Positions 37,201 to 53,600 of a DNA stretch of 64,000 nt are shown piece by piece. Within the stretch, counting starts at the first letter, position 1; each line of letters starts with the position of its first letter. The stretch spans positions 1 to 64,000 of the forward strand of contig JAHLKC010000083.1 in assembly GCA_025449115.1 (NCBI GenBank), given 5' to 3'. The translations under genes and the position numbers were made by a program. The notes beneath the pieces are model-generated. The model did no database searches and had not been told where the DNA came from. It worked only from the letters and a program-made list of their open reading frames with translations. The stretch is from Chytridium lagenaria. Its lineage: Eukaryota > Chytridiomycota > Chytridiomycetes > Chytridiales > Chytridiaceae.

Positions 37201-40200
37201 AGAGCGATCCAAAAGGCTTTTGGAAGCCTCCGCTTACTCCGCCTTCGATAGCTATCTCGTCGAAGTTGCATCTATTAATATCGAGGCCTGCAGCAAGGTC
37301 TTTGAGATGTCACGGGATGGCATAACTGAAGAAGAAAGAATTATTGCTTCACCGTCTCGATTGGCTGAAGTAATGTTACGGTGCGCTTACGTTCCCGAAA
37401 TCACGGGAGCGGATTTGAGTATTTTACATAGCTTCATTCGAAGTTTACCTGATACCACTTCAATTCGTTCTATCGACCTCACTGAAAGGAATAACCAATT
37501 TTGAAACTCATGTGGACACACTTGATATTCTGACCCGATACCACGTTCAAAGTTCTATGTTTTCGCTCTTAGATGCGAAAAATACCTCGGAAAAAGATCA
37601 AAGGCTATTGCTAAGTCGTATGATTCGCTATATCTCCGACAATGCAGACCGGTGCTCTAGGGATAAAGAATGGTCTACGCTTTATCAAGACTTGCAAGTT
37701 GTTTTCGGAAGCAATACTTTCTTAGACGTAACGAAGGATGATGCACAAAAAGAGTTCTTGCGAGTTGCCTTGAGTTCTGAAAGTAATTTAGATGTCTTAT
37801 TATGCACCTAACTTAGTTCTAGAATTTAATCTTGTCAAGGGGCTTATGGATAAACGGTCCTTTTCTCTTTCCAATTCGGATATTGATGAAATTGTTTTGA
37901 CTGTGGCGCGTGATCTGTTCGACAACGCCGAATACGAAAATACAAATAATAACTTTGATGAAGTTGTCTTTGGCCTGGTTTGTTAATCGCTCAATTGGAA
38001 ATTCTAATTAGTTTAGTTTGACAACCGTACCAGTAACTCCTGAAATTCAAGCCGAAATTGATTTTGTCAACGGAAGTCTTCTGTTGTTAAATACCTACGC
38101 TATCGTATCACCCGATGCAACACCGCCCTTACCCATTCAGATCAGACTTGCGGAAGATCGATTGGTGCTTATCGCGAATCTTATCTCATTCTTCCCCAAA
38201 AATCGTATTCCTGATCGGAGCCTTCTAGTAGATATTGGCCAAAAGCTCACCCAACGAACTGGTGCCGAGATTGAGGTCCGTGTTAGGGGAATGGTTGCAA
38301 CGTGGGCTTTGAATCACGGAAATATAGATCTGTCACTTAAAATATGCCTGGAGATGATTGAGCTATCAGCAACTAAGCGAATGTCTGACACCACTTTAAC
38401 TATCGAAGAAGAGTGGAGGGTTGCATTAAGAGTTGTCCTGGAAGCCGGCCATGTGATTTCTTTGGGAACTCGCCGTGAGCTTCTAACGTTCTGCCTCGAA
38501 TGGTGTGATTCGAAGTCAATCAATGAGGTGCTTGAAGCTGCACGGGTAGCAGAGTTGTCGCAGGCTCTGAAATCAGTACTGTGGACTTTGACGTCGACCT
38601 AGTTCTTTCGATATTAAACATTAATTGAATCGCATAATTCCAAAGTAAAGCCTGAAGCATACCAAGGGATGAGCTATCGATTCATGTGTTTATGCCGGGG
38701 CAAAAGTCTTTCGGATTCTGATTACTTTCGGAAGCGATTGAAGAACTGACAAACTGGAGTTGCTTACTCTGTCAGAAGGATTAGAATGTTTCAAGGCTTT
38801 CGTAGTTTCAACATTCTGTTGAGCCCGACCAGAGCAGGAGGACGAGCTGAGCAGAAGAGATCGGATCTGGCTCAGCATTGCCATGAGACTTTAAGAAAGG
38901 CGATGCGGGCTGCTATGATGCTACTTGGATATAATAATGTTGGTATAAATGTTTTGCAATTTGCCTTTCTTTTGGTCCGATTTTATGGATAAAAAAATGT
39001 GTACTCCTGTTCATTTACTAGATAATTAGAATCATCTTAATTCTAATATTCCCATTAGGATGAAAGCGCATCGGATTCCTGAAATTTTGTTTGCATCGCG
39101 GCTCATGACTTCTCGCTGTCTACTTCTGTTCCCTTCGAGTTTTTGGAAATCTTTTAAGGGGATGAACCAGAAACGGCGACGTCTCTGGACAATCAGCGGC
39201 TTCCACATAATCAAATCCTGGAGAAATTGGCTTCCAAAATGTCAATCTTATTGAGGAGGAAAATTAACCGAGGCGGAGGACTCGGAGCTAAAGATCCCAT
39301 CTTGTATATCCGCAACGCTACGCCTTCTCCGCCCGTTCACAGTCAACAATACGACAAAGTTTTGTCAAAGTTAGATCTCATCTGAGGTGATTCTGGTCGA
39401 TTCAATACGGACGAAAGTTATAGGGAAGACAGCATTATCGGCTTGCTTCCTTAGCAGAGAAGAGCTCCGAATTCCTCGATCTTACTCGTATAGCTCTCAA
39501 ATTCGGAATCCAGGCCGGTTTTAGCTGCCGAGCGACTGTCGTCTTTGATTCTCAGCTCGAAATTTGACGCGTCAAAGCTGGAGTCTGAATTCGAGCAGAT
39601 AAAATATTTGCTGGATTCGCAAAGTCTTTATTCCAAATTAGGAGTCTCATCGCAGAGTAAGCTGCTAAGTTTCAGCTTGGTCCAAATTCTTACTAACAGA
39701 TCTTCTATTAGCTGATAGACGATGGGAGTGTTTCGAAGTTGACTTGCTTTACCAAATTGTCATATCCTCGTTAAACTTAGAGCAACATTTGGTACGTGGT
39801 CTAATCACCAGTGGTTTTCTGTTTTTTTTTTAAAAAAAACTAAATAATCTTAATTCATTTGAGCAGGATTCATTGTCTGGCCTCAAAGACGAGTAAAATT
39901 AATCGGATGGTTGTCCGAACATCCAAATAATATCTTCAACACCTGGAAGCTTTCGGATTTATTCGCTTTAAGTTACAGCACAGATTCCGCATCTTCTTTG
40001 GCCTCAGATTTAAGAAGGAATGGGAAGACACTGGCGGTAATGTTCAGACTTTACGCGCTATTGGGGCTACTCTTAAAAGGTATTTTTAAGCAGATACATT
40101 TATACTTAACCCTATGTCGCTAAAGATTGGAGAGCGTCAACTACTTACACCTGTTTGGAGGAATCAGAACTTTTAGATATGGGGGTGGAAAGGCTGATCT

Positions 40201-42498
40201 TGCGATTGCCGCGAGCTTACTTTACAAGTCATACGTGATTGCTAAAGTTGAGGAGCAGAATGGGAGTACTCCGAGGAAGAGAGGCAAGGAGATTTGGCTA
40301 TATTATTACTTACTAATTTAGGATCGCGGAAGATTTGGAGGAAATTGAATACCTTTTAAGTGGCATGATTTTAGAAGATTTGGCCGCATGCTTGAATATG
40401 TGTTGCGTCGGGGAGAACGTAGGAATATTTTTCTCATGAAAAGTCATTAAATCTCCAAAAAAGGCTTCTGCTGTTCCGATTGACTTAAGGATTAAACTCA
40501 TTGATGCTTCTGTAAGTTAAGAGAACTTGTTTGGGGGTTCGTTTTCCCCGATGCTTTTGAAGGCTTACAGACTTTATGTCTAATCTTTAATGAAAGGTGA
40601 AGGAAAGGGCTCGCATAGCATATCATTTACAGAGGATTTTAAGAAATTGCGCTGTCATCTTGAACTGATTTCCGATCTGTCAAAGCTGTCAGATCCAGTA
40701 TCTGGCAACGTTTGTACTCTGAAAGGCTTCAACCAGTTTGATTTAACATATGGGAAGCCCCCAAGAGTATTATTTCATCAGCTGTACACATCATAAACCC
40801 CTCTTCCCCTGTTTTAGGCGGCTGCGCTTTGCATGCGTATGGTTGTTGCAGGCGCATCACCATACCTTGTAGAAAAAACATGCAATTGGTTAAGGGATAT
40901 CACCAGAACTTCTCAAAGACAGACTCTGATCTCACAGAAATGTTTGAGCCTTCGAAGGTTATGAGCAATCAGTCAAGTGTGTTCTTGGGTTTCAAATTAG
41001 CGATCTTTTCACCTCTGTCTCCGAAGAGGTGTGGAATCTCCAATCGATGCTCTGGATCGCCTTGTAAAGGCTGTTGTTTCACATAAGGGCGGCATTGTTG
41101 AAATACCACGGCCGCCGCCTAAATCGGATGATGGTGGGATAGCGATGGTTGGGAGAGGATGAGCCTAAAGAACCTACCGCGGAAAAGGATCTGGTCGTTG
41201 CTGAAGTCATCGATACAGTTTTGACAATATATTGAGGGAGAACGCCGCCTCTATTTCTCCTGATGTTCAGCTTGGCATCGCTCGATACTGAAAAAGGTTA
41301 GTGTTTCCGGTTTTTTTTGTTTATTTAAAAGCCTACAGTACTTTGGAAAAGATGTCTTGGATACTCGAAAACTGAGGGTTTCAAGGTCAGACGTATTTTG
41401 GAGGCTTTATGGGATGTAGAGTATTTTATTGCTCATTGGTTTCGACTGATTAGAATCAGGGAACAGACGATACTTGTGATACAATAGAGGCTCGAAAAGG
41501 TCTTTTCAGCAATATGTACCGCGGACAAGGCTTCAGAGCAATGCGTTGGACTTGCCCAGATCCTTGCTGAGTGTCGGACCTCGACACTGAAACAGAGCTT
41601 GCCACAGATTTGAGCCAATGTGGAAGGCAATCGTACGAAAGTCAGTTGTCTGCAATGCCTCCAAACTTTGTTATATCTTGCTCGTCCGAAGCCTTAAAAG
41701 ACGTTTTGATGATGAGGTACCGCCCCGTATAGTGTGATATGTTTTCTTACTTTATCAAATAGCTCATGATTTTGTCTTAACAGAACTTGAGAAGATGGAA
41801 GGACCGGAAGCTAGCGGACTTTAGCAAAATATGCCCTTCTTTCGGGAATGACAGATAAAAGCCGAGTCCGTTTTGAGGCAGTTTTGGAATCTTCCAGAGC
41901 TCCTCCGATATCCATAGCCTTATATATCTTCTCATTGTTGTTCACAATCTAATGGATCTTGTTCCACTTCCATGTGGCAAACATCGTCAATGCACTGACG
42001 AGACTTCACTCAATCGACATTGAAATGAGTATCGCAGAGTTGCTTAGCCTTCGACCAACAGAAGACCCGTGGAGTTGACAAAGTTGAGATACGCTATGCT
42101 CTCTGGTGTTCACGAACTCCATTTACGTCTCACATGTCACGCTGTACTGGCACTGTTGGAGCAAAACAAATATCGAGGGCTGCTGATCTCGCGATAAGAA
42201 CATTGGGGGCTCCTTCATCAGCCGTAACCGGCTTATCCATCCGCGTGCCTGCAATCAAAAACTTTTGAAACGTCGTCTCGCCGCAAGCAAGCTCCAAAAC
42301 GATGAAGACCCAACGGTTGAACTCAGATCCCGATATCTCTGCAACAACTCCAAGGTGACCTGGTGTAGTGGAGCGAGACGCCATTGTAGAGCTCTTGGCG
42401 GTTGATGCTTACGTGTAAAGAATCTTCAGAAAAGTGGTGTCAATCTTGAGGAAAGAATTCTGGACGCTTTGCGACAGCTTGAAGAATTAAAGCAATGA
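34280..42498 (+). CDS. NBAS: NBAS-type Sec39 protein (NRZ/Dsl1 tethering complex), many frameshifts
   Basis: NBAS/Sec39 is the large scaffold of the Dsl1/NRZ complex that tethers Golgi-derived COPI vesicles to the ER. Evidence is clearest to 38602. The N-terminal beta-propeller-like part has RIEIRFLNDSG, RILSWSTDACLVAVGASDGS and VIDAKWWSSTSIAITF, the same order as NBAS_N. The Sec39 part starts TPLECLRIKLAQREYGTALE (about 36050) with ALKYLDRLDTFEAIRDF, VTALELLFTRHKELMPFRFE and ERETGQTSLALSLTI. After 38602 only broken pieces are readable, such as DESYREDSIIGLASL and SEFLDLTRIALKFGI (about 39410-39500), and a final NLEERILDALRQLEELKQ ending at 42498; I infer that the gene continues. The start at 34280 needs one fewer T; an ATG at 34362 is an alternative. 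Frame breaks near 35756, 35990, 36400, 37500 and 37800 look like indel errors. Confidence 0.8.
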
Positions 42499-42928
42499 CT
42501 GAGTCTTGACATTGGCAAAGAGCTATGCTATGGAAATATAATATATGTACATATAGAAATTTTTTGATGCACTGCTGACCACACTTAATTTATAAAGAAG
42601 AACTGAAAGCATAGAAACGCCTTTTGAAAGGGATAAGGGGAGGGTGAAAGTACGGGTTTAAAGTAAAGAAAGGGCAACATGACCCTAAATAAACGAGAAC
42701 AGAAATAAAAAGAAAGCAATAAAGCTCATCAACAAAACAAGCATATTGATAAAAGGAATAAACACATTCAAAGGTCACAGAATAGAAAGAGGACATAAAA
42801 AAATAGAGAGTAAAAATAGAGAGTATAAAAGAGCAGAATCGAAAACAAATTACAAAAAAACAAACACATTGGTAAATAAAGACATAAAAAATAACAAAGA
42901 CAACAAAAAAAAATAAAAAAAAAACACT
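42499..42928. other. convergent A-rich intergenic stretch
   Basis: Between the 3' ends of NBAS (+) and the disordered-protein gene (-). Strongly A-rich on the plus strand from about 42590 to 42925, consistent with U-rich 3' untranslated sequence of the minus-strand gene. No coding sequence is supported. Confidence 0.5.
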
Positions 42929-45900
42929 TCATAATTCTCTGACATGCGCTATATCTTTTTTAGAGAACGCCCTCTTAATCCACCTCCACGAAGCGCAACG
43001 CCGATCCCTGGTTGACCCTTGCTGCTGCTGTTGCTGTTGAAGTGCCGGCATGGACTGCGAGACAGTCCCCACATCATCCAACCTCACCCCACCCTTCTCC
43101 CCCGCATTCCCCACACCCGTCGGACCCGGAACCCCCGACTTTTCTCTCTTTCTAAACAACCACTCATCTCTTAGCAACAGACTTTGGCGGAACACCCACA
43201 GGCGATATAGGAGATGGCACCGATGACATGGTCACACTCCCCTGATTCGACCAGCTTGGACGAAGCAACACTCCAGGCCCAGCCCCTGCAACAGGAGACG
43301 TCCATTATTGGTGACGTGACATCCTCATCCATGTTCATATGAGCATCAGGCGCTAACGTGAACACACAGACTTGCTTCGAAGCTTCAAAATACTTTTCCT
43401 GCCTCCAGGGCTGACAGGCGCCACCTGAGTTGACGCTTCAATCACAGGTGACACCTCAGACCTCGATCCATCTTTACCTCCACCACGACAGGCAGCGGCG
43501 GTTGCTCAGAATCCTGAAACATCATGACAATCGACCCAGACCTCGATCTCGGAGACACCAGCGGAGGAACAGACGACGACCGTCTCCGAGCATGCGGCAT
43601 GGTCGGAATAGGCGAAGGCGGTGAAATCGCATTGGAAGCTGGTCTCAAACTCGGATGCCAATAACAGATGGAAACACAAACTTTGTCCGATTCGTTATAG
43701 CAAGCAACGCAAGCTCCCTATCCACCTCCTGCTTTCGTCGGATAGCCGCAAATGCCATCGGTCCATCCCCGGCAAGATACTGTCAGCATCATCATCCTCA
43801 GTCGACGGAAATCAGGAACGGCCACAATCTCAGGTGGTGTGGTGGCATCTCCATCAACCGACGCGCCTCCTCGTACTCATCAGCATCCTGGAAATCAGAC
43901 GACGTGACACTATTTCAAGCGACTCGTGACTCTTTCCCTGCATCACTGACGTCCACCCTCAGACTTGACGCTTGGACGATTAGACAGAGGAAGCGGTGGC
44001 GTCTGGCACGGTTTTCTCGCAGCTGACGCACGTCGTGCCTTCTCAATCATATCCATAGGCATGGGCGGGAGCGGAAGATCTTTATCGAGATCGGCATTCC
44101 CTTCCCAGCAACGACGAGGCAGACACCGACGTCTTCGCACAGGTGGAATAGTGACGACACGTTCGCATCAGCATCTCCCTTCCCTTCACGTCGTGGTCCC
44201 TCCCTTCTCCTTCATCTCCTGCGCCCTTCTCCCCGGTGCTACGACTGCGATCGTTTTTGTTGAGAAACCTTTGACGTGACCGTATCCTCGGTGATCGCAT
44301 GGCAGTCGATGAAGCAGGTGGCAATCCCCGTCTCCGACCATACTCTCCTCCTCATCCTCACTTTCACTCTCATCATCATCATCACTCTCCGTCCCACTCG
44401 ACTCATCATCCTCTCCTCCTCCCTCCACTCCACCGCCTCCCAGAACGACCACGACCCTGTCCCTTCTTTCCACCATCTCTCCCCCTCACTACATCATCAT
44501 CCCTTCCATCATCACTTGCCTCCTCCTCCCTCCAACAGCAACATCCTGCACCTCCTTCCCATCTCCACACCCTTCCCCTCCCCACCCTCCCCAACCCACC
44601 CATCCCACTCCCAGCCGCCGAATTCGCAATCGCCAAAAAACTGATTCAACGGCACATACCCATACGGCGTCATCACCAAATTAATCGGCGCATACCCAAC
44701 ACTACTGTCCACCGTCGACGGCACAACAGAACTCACAGACACCCTATGTCCACTCATGGCATCCGCAAGCTGCTGCGCAAACATCCTCGCTGCTTCCGCA
44801 AGCGGAGGTGGCATCGTGACGACGTCCTACAAGTGGTGACCCCACAAGCCCGCAGAAGGCGTGACAGCAGGCGTCGACCCTACAAACGGTGCTGCCCCAA
44901 GACTCGGGCTATACATCTGTGGCACAGGAACGCTCGACAACGACGGTGACGCAGAAGGGGTTGGGAGAGGCGCATTCCGAATAGAAGGTGCAGCGGGAGC
45001 GACAGGTTCCTTCTCTTTCGGAGACTCCACAATCGGCAAAACAGGTTGAACCACCAAAGGCGAAGAGGGTGCCACAATATCAAGGTTCACACCAACCATT
45101 CCATACGGCCCCAAATCAATCTTTGGAGACATCTCAGGTCCTCCTCCTCCCATCAACGTGGACGATCCTCCCATCTCAGAAGGCACCAACGAGCTCCGAT
45201 CACCCATAGCAACAGGCGCAGGTGTCACCACAGAAGGTACAGTATGGACCAACAACGTTGGCCCAACTGCAGTAGTCGCAGTCGGGTTACTCGAAAAAGT
45301 AGCCGAAGACCCAGACGGTGACGCAGAATCTTTCATCACAATCGGTTCCTGCGTCTCCGTCGAAGCACAGACGGCGGTGTACTCACTTGCTGAGCTGTAC
45401 TCGTAGGTGCCAATGCACCCGACACCCTCTCCTCCTCACGTCGCCTCCACCTCTGATGCGGTGGAGGTTGCGGAGCCTGTGTCTGCTGTAAAGCAGGCTG
45501 CGATTGCGTCTGAGCAGGTACTTGCTCCCCCGACGACAAAGCCAACTGTCTCATCCTCATCACAACCGCCTCTCTCTCCTTTACCGCCGTCGCCGTCGCC
45601 ATAGTCGCCGGAACCGGCGCAACCATCGGCACAACCTTCTTACCCGTCTCCACCACCGCCTCATCCAAATTCTTAAACGTATCCATCCCCTTCTTAAACG
45701 CAACACTACAACTCGACCTATCCGAGTCCGAATCCATCGACGACCTCGACGCCGCATACGTGACCGCAGATGTCCCCACAAACGACACTCGATTCCTCAA
45801 CGGCGACGGACTCAACGAACTCGACTGTCCACTCAATGAAGTCCTCGTCGTACCCCTCCCACGTCCAGTAACTGCCGCGGGTGTTGTGATCCCCGCTAAC

Positions 45901-48732
45901 CGACGTCTTCGGGCATCCATCGCGTCTTCGGTTTCAGAGGAATCGGTGGTGCTGGTGGTGGTATCGGACGTGGTTCCTGTTTCTTCAGGGTAGACGACGT
46001 GTTGACTTCGGAGCGGTAAGTGGAACAGATCGCGATCTTACAGAAGCAGGTTGTGAGACGTGTTGGGGCAGCGCTGGCTCTGCCGGCCTCGGTGTTGAAA
46101 TAGGCGTTATGGTTGGGGTAGGAGTGGGTGTGACAGTGGTTGTGCTTGTGTTTGTGATGGCGGTAATTGTAGGAGTAGTAGAAGGAGCAGTTGTTGAACC
46201 CGTAACAAGACTCCGTCGCGCAGCGTACGACACAGTCGCAGCAGGAACAACCGCAGGTCCAGGCACAGGCACCGTCGTCGTTGCAGGCAAAGATGCAGGC
46301 GTGGTCCCAGTCGTACGCAACGTCGTTGAAGGCGTCAACGCAGGCGGAGTCACAGATACCGTCCCAGTTGCAGATTTCACAGCCTCCACAACCGACACCC
46401 GAGCCATTGACGCCCCCCCAAAACTCTTTGCCAAATCCGCCACCGAAGCTCTCGGTTTCGGTCCTCTTCCTACCGACGCCGACACACTCGGCACAGGCGG
46501 CACAGGCGGGACATATCCCCCAAATCTCGCAGCAGGCACTCCCGGCGACGATTTACTCCGAATATTAGCAACAGCTTCCTCTAGATTCGAGAAACTCTTT
46601 CGCAGCTTCAAGTTTCGAAGCGCTGACGAGGCATTGGAGCTCGTCACGCTCGTATCGCTTTCATCGCCTGGCGTGGATTCCGTGGGTCGAGGCACAGTTG
46701 CGGTCGGAATGTTCGGAGCAGCAGCGGCAGTGGTAGCAATATCTCCTGTTCCACTATACGAAGTGGGACGTGGACGTTGCGCACTAAACATTTAAAATTA
46801 CAAATCAATACATGACCTTTTTTCCATCCCAAAAACAAAAAACTGAAAAAAACAAAAACAAAAAACAAAACAACTTTGCAACAGCCCTCACCTATCGCGA
46901 CCCTCCCCTCCAACGCTACTCCTCTCCTGCCCTCCAAGCTCCCTCCTCCCCACAACCTCCCCCCAATCCCCTGCATCGACTGCGCCTTCTTCAACACCCC
47001 GGCGTTGTCGGCGCAGACACAGAAATCCCACCACCACTCCTCATCGGTGTCGCTCCTCCCGCCACATCCATCTCACTCCCCAACTTCCTCACCTGCGCAA
47101 CCACAGAAGACGGAGCATCCCACCAACAACCACACGAGCCCCCTCCCCGCTCGCACTTGATGCAGTCCCGGTGCAGGCGTAACCGTCACTTTATTCACAC
47201 TCACCGTCTCCACCAAACTCCGATTAGTCTCCCCACCCGTCCCCACCACCGAAGTCCGATTCGACTGCGCAGGCGACGCCACAGAACTCGTCGACCCTCT
47301 ACTCGACGACCCCGGTGACCCCATATTCCCCATACTCTCATACCTTGCCAACCGTTCCCTAATCCCATTCGCCACAGCCGCAGGCGCAAGTCCCCTCAAC
47401 GGTGACGCCGCAGCACTGCTCGTCGCACTCGACGCCAATGACGACGTGATGGATGCAACCACGCGTGGAGGCGTGGAGGGGGAGGTTCTAAAGGAGTAGG
47501 GTTGGCGGCAGTTGGGGTGATGGATGATGAACTTCTAGTTGACGCTGGCGTGGAGAGATCCGTGGCTGATCGCCATGCCCTTACAGAACGTGGTGACGAC
47601 GCCGTGCTGGATGTCACGCTATTTGTTTGTGGGGTTGCGCAACCTCCGTCGATGAACTCCTCAACTTTGGCGTCATATTCCCAATGGATGCTGAATCTCC
47701 CAAGGCCCGTCTCGCAACAACAGTAGGCGTCCGTTCATCATCACTTGACGCAATATTCTCAAATTTCGAGAGTTTCTCTAAAATAGCTTTACTGTTGACT
47801 CTTCTAATGGATCCGGCGCCAGCGACGGATCCTGAGACGGAGGATGACGCGACAGAAGACGACGCGACAGAGCTGCCTCGTCCCCAGACGACGCGTCGTC
47901 GACGTTTTGAATTTTGGTTTCAGTTGAAGGTTTCATAGTGGAGCGGAGTGGTGCAGGTGATGATGGTGTTGGGGTTGACGATGCGGGTGTGTGGAAGTAG
48001 GCAGTAATGCGGGGGAAGACCTTCCGCTCGGTGTAGACGAAGCGAGAGGGGTGGTAGAGCTACGGATATGGATGAACGGGAGGAAGTGATACCACGACGA
48101 AGGACTTGAAATTCCTCTTGGTATAAATGTTGAACACCGGCGTGGGCATTGGCGAGAGTAAAGGCTTTGACGGCCATGATGCTGGCGACGAGAAGGTCCA
48201 TGTTTTCCTGTGATGACACAGCCTGCTGCGCAAGACTTTTGAAATAGATATGCAAGACGTCCAGAGCCACAGCCATGTCCTTGATTTGCTTAGAAGGGTC
48301 GGGGGGGTAGCCTTCGTTCCAGTTGGGTTAGTCAATGTAAGTACTCTACGACGACATAAAAAGAGTGGTCCCAAACTCACCGTTTAACGATAAGCATGAG
48401 TCAAATTCCTTCCATTCTGCACTGTCTCCCAACCAAGTCCCTCTCAGTTGCTGTAATGCGGTTTTGGTCCTTGTGATGGCCTCATCCTTGTTCCCAACTT
48501 GCCCTACATCCGCTTCTGGAACAACTCTAAGTACCTTTGATAGGTACTCTGGAGGCGAACCCAAGGTTATCCGTAGACAAGGGTATGAAGGGGGGTTGGC
48601 GGTGTTGATGGAAGCGGTGTTGATGGTGGATGCTATTGTTGATGTTGCTGTTGATGTTGTTGTTGATGTTGAGGTGGCATTTGTGGCTCTCCGAAAATTA
48701 CTCCCACCAGTTGCTAATGTTGACGAATCCAT
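42929..48732 (-). CDS. long disordered Ser/Thr/Ala/Pro-rich protein with a conserved-looking N-terminus
   Basis: Starts at 48732 with MDSSTLATGGSNFRRATNAT. Exon one (48732-48381) holds LVRVVPE..-type helical sequence ending WLGDSAEWKEFDSCLSLNG, and exon two starts DMAVALDVLHIYFKSLAQQA..ENMDLLVASIMAVKAFTLAN, an alpha-helical region that slightly resembles an MIT-type three-helix bundle. The rest is low complexity with recurring short helices such as LRKSFSNLEEAVANIRS and FKKGMDTFKNLDEAVVETGK, a polyglutamine run near 43030 and a basic C-terminus WIKRAFSKKDIAHVREL. A splice site GATAG/GTGAGG at about 46885, with an acceptor TTTAG near 46785, joins the two halves, so I treat it as one gene. It is GC-rich compared with its neighbours. 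I cannot name a function. Confidence 0.55.
43016..43037. repeat. CTG/CAG microsatellite encoding polyglutamine
   Basis: A short run of tgctgctgctgttgctgttg on the plus strand encodes seven consecutive Gln in the last exon of the minus-strand disordered-protein gene (SMPALQQQQQQQGSTRD). Confidence 0.8.
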
Positions 48733-50148
48733 CGTCTAGGCCTAGACGGACGACGGGGGTTATCTGTAAATGATGTAGTTGATTGATTCGTAATGGGGAA
48801 CAGAGTTTTGACGGGCAAAGTGGTGAAGAAGGAGGATGTCGAATTTCTTCCGGACTTGTCCTCCTTTTCAGTTCCTTCTCACTGGCAAATGCCACCTACG
48901 CTAACCGGTTGTGGCTGCGTATCGTGAAAGTATCCGCCCCCAACTTTCTGTGTTTTTTAAGATTGATGTTTACTGTCCGGGATGGGATTTCCCTTTCAAA
49001 CAGCAGTTTGCGATGCTTTTGCGTGATGAATGTGTGCTTTTCTAACAGGGACTTTTGATGGAAGTGACGGTTGCGTTTCTCCCGTTTCTGCTTTCAAGTT
49101 GTTCCCGCAATGCTCCTTCCCCTTTTCCTTTGTCGCTAAGATGACTTTTTTCGGCAGAGTGCTTTTATGGGTTATGCAGAAAAGCCTGGTGCTTTTAGCG
49201 AGGGGGGTTTCCTTTGCTATGGGAGAAGATGATGGAACGTTGCTGCGGTGTTGTCGTTGCTTTGCTGACCAAACGTTTTCCGGAAAAGAAAGCAAACGTT
49301 AGAGTTTTTGAAGGTCCAATAGAAGCCGTGGTTGTTTCCAAGGTTTTGCGTTTAGGCCAGGCCGATCACCGGGCTTTATGGTGCTTAAAAAGACTGAAAA
49401 GAGGTGGCGATTTGCTGATGACGGATGATGCCCCTGGTTGACGGGTGGCCTCAGACAAGGCTAGGGGGTGGAGGTGCGGGTGGTTATATTTCCTTTGAGC
49501 ACGTCAGTCTTTTTTAAAATGTCAAGGGGGTTTTCAGCGGGGGGTTTCCGAGTTTGTCCTCAAAACCAACAGCAAAGTTCTTCTGGAAGTTGAAAAGAAC
49601 AAGAAGAGGTGGTTGGTGACGCGTTGGACAGAAACAAGCTTTATTAATATCACCAAGCGCGTCGCATCCAATCAAACACGTGATTTTATCTTTAATCCAT
49701 AATTTGTTTATTAAAAGAATATTTATAACTCTTTTGCCAACAACACACGCGTCTTGCTCTTGGATATCAATAAACTTGTATTTATTATTAAGAGAAATAG
49801 GAGGAGGATAATATAATATATAAAAGACAATCATGTACAACGCAGGAATATATATTAGAGTGTGAGTTACACATGTGTGACATTAGTTAAAAACTTATTA
49901 ATCAATAAATACATATATTATTCACATTTAGTTACATTGTACATACATATTTATTTTATTATTTATTACTATTTACTATATATTTACCATTATTTACATC
50001 TCACACATTATTACTCTACTCTCTTTTTAGTGTTGTTACTGTTACAACAAGAGCACATTTCATTAATACTCACACGTCATCACTTGTTAACTACATACCA
50101 TATCCCATCCTCGGTTGTGCTCTATTAGTCATCAGCAGTGCTGGGATC
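48733..50148. other. long divergent intergenic stretch (disordered protein / CLA4)
   Basis: This 1.4-kb gap separates the starts of the disordered-protein gene (-) and CLA4 (+). The part from about 49650 to 50000 is very AT-rich with ATTTA-type runs; the left part is mixed composition and has no supported protein. It probably contains both promoters. Confidence 0.5.
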
Positions 50149-52897
<2,749 letters not shown>

Positions 52898-53600
52898 AAT
52901 CGTTCTCATTTCCCATTTCTTTTTCCCGTTTGCAGTTCTCCATTTTACAACCGATTCCACCCTTCCTTTTTTCGCTCCTCTCACTTCTTCTCCCTTTTTG
53001 TATGCAATGCGTGCGCTTTTTTCCCCTTTCTCTCGTGTCCAAAAGAGTTTTGTTTTTTTTTTCTTCTTTTTAAATGTCTCTCCATGTTGTTTTCTTTTCC
53101 TTTTTTTCATATGTAAAAGTTGTGGGTTTATAGTTGTTTTCCTTTTTTTTGCATAGAAGTTGAAACCCTTGATTGTGAGGGGTCTTTCTAACGTTGGTGT
53201 ATTTTGTCCTTTTTTCCTGTTTGTAAGTGAGCTGTTTTTCTTTTTTCGGGGTGTGGGAAATTATGGTGTTTTTTCCATTTAGTTTATAAAGATGGTTTAT
53301 ATGAATCTGGTGGACGGTCAAGTTGAAATGAGGTTTTCTGGAGGATAGAGGTCGTGAGTGAGGTGTATGTTAAACTTTTGGGATAGTAACAATATAAAAC
53401 AATGCTATGCAAGAAAGAAAAAAAAATATATAGAAGTAGACGATGGCATATGTCCGGGTTTGCAGCAATGACAGAGTAGGAAGCGTATTTTTAGAAAGAT
53501 GATGTTGGATGACATGACACGGCAAAGCAGAAATTCCAAGGTCTTTGCAAACTCACCAATAAAACAAACCCCCATGCACCCACAACATCCCCCACACATC
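52898..53600. other. T-rich 3' region of CLA4
   Basis: Strongly T-rich after the CLA4 stop, with no supported reading frame until the next plus-strand gene. Likely CLA4 3' untranslated region and the promoter of the next gene. Confidence 0.45.

Noticed and set aside
42130..42384. Minus-strand frame of 84 codons near the NBAS end
   Set aside because: The plus strand gives helical sequence in line with the end of NBAS; the minus product has no recognisable features.
46109..46795. Long plus-strand open frame of 228 codons opposite the disordered protein
   Set aside because: It is the antisense of a GC-rich Thr/Ala/Pro-rich coding exon; its Val/Gly-rich composition is what the complement of such codons gives.
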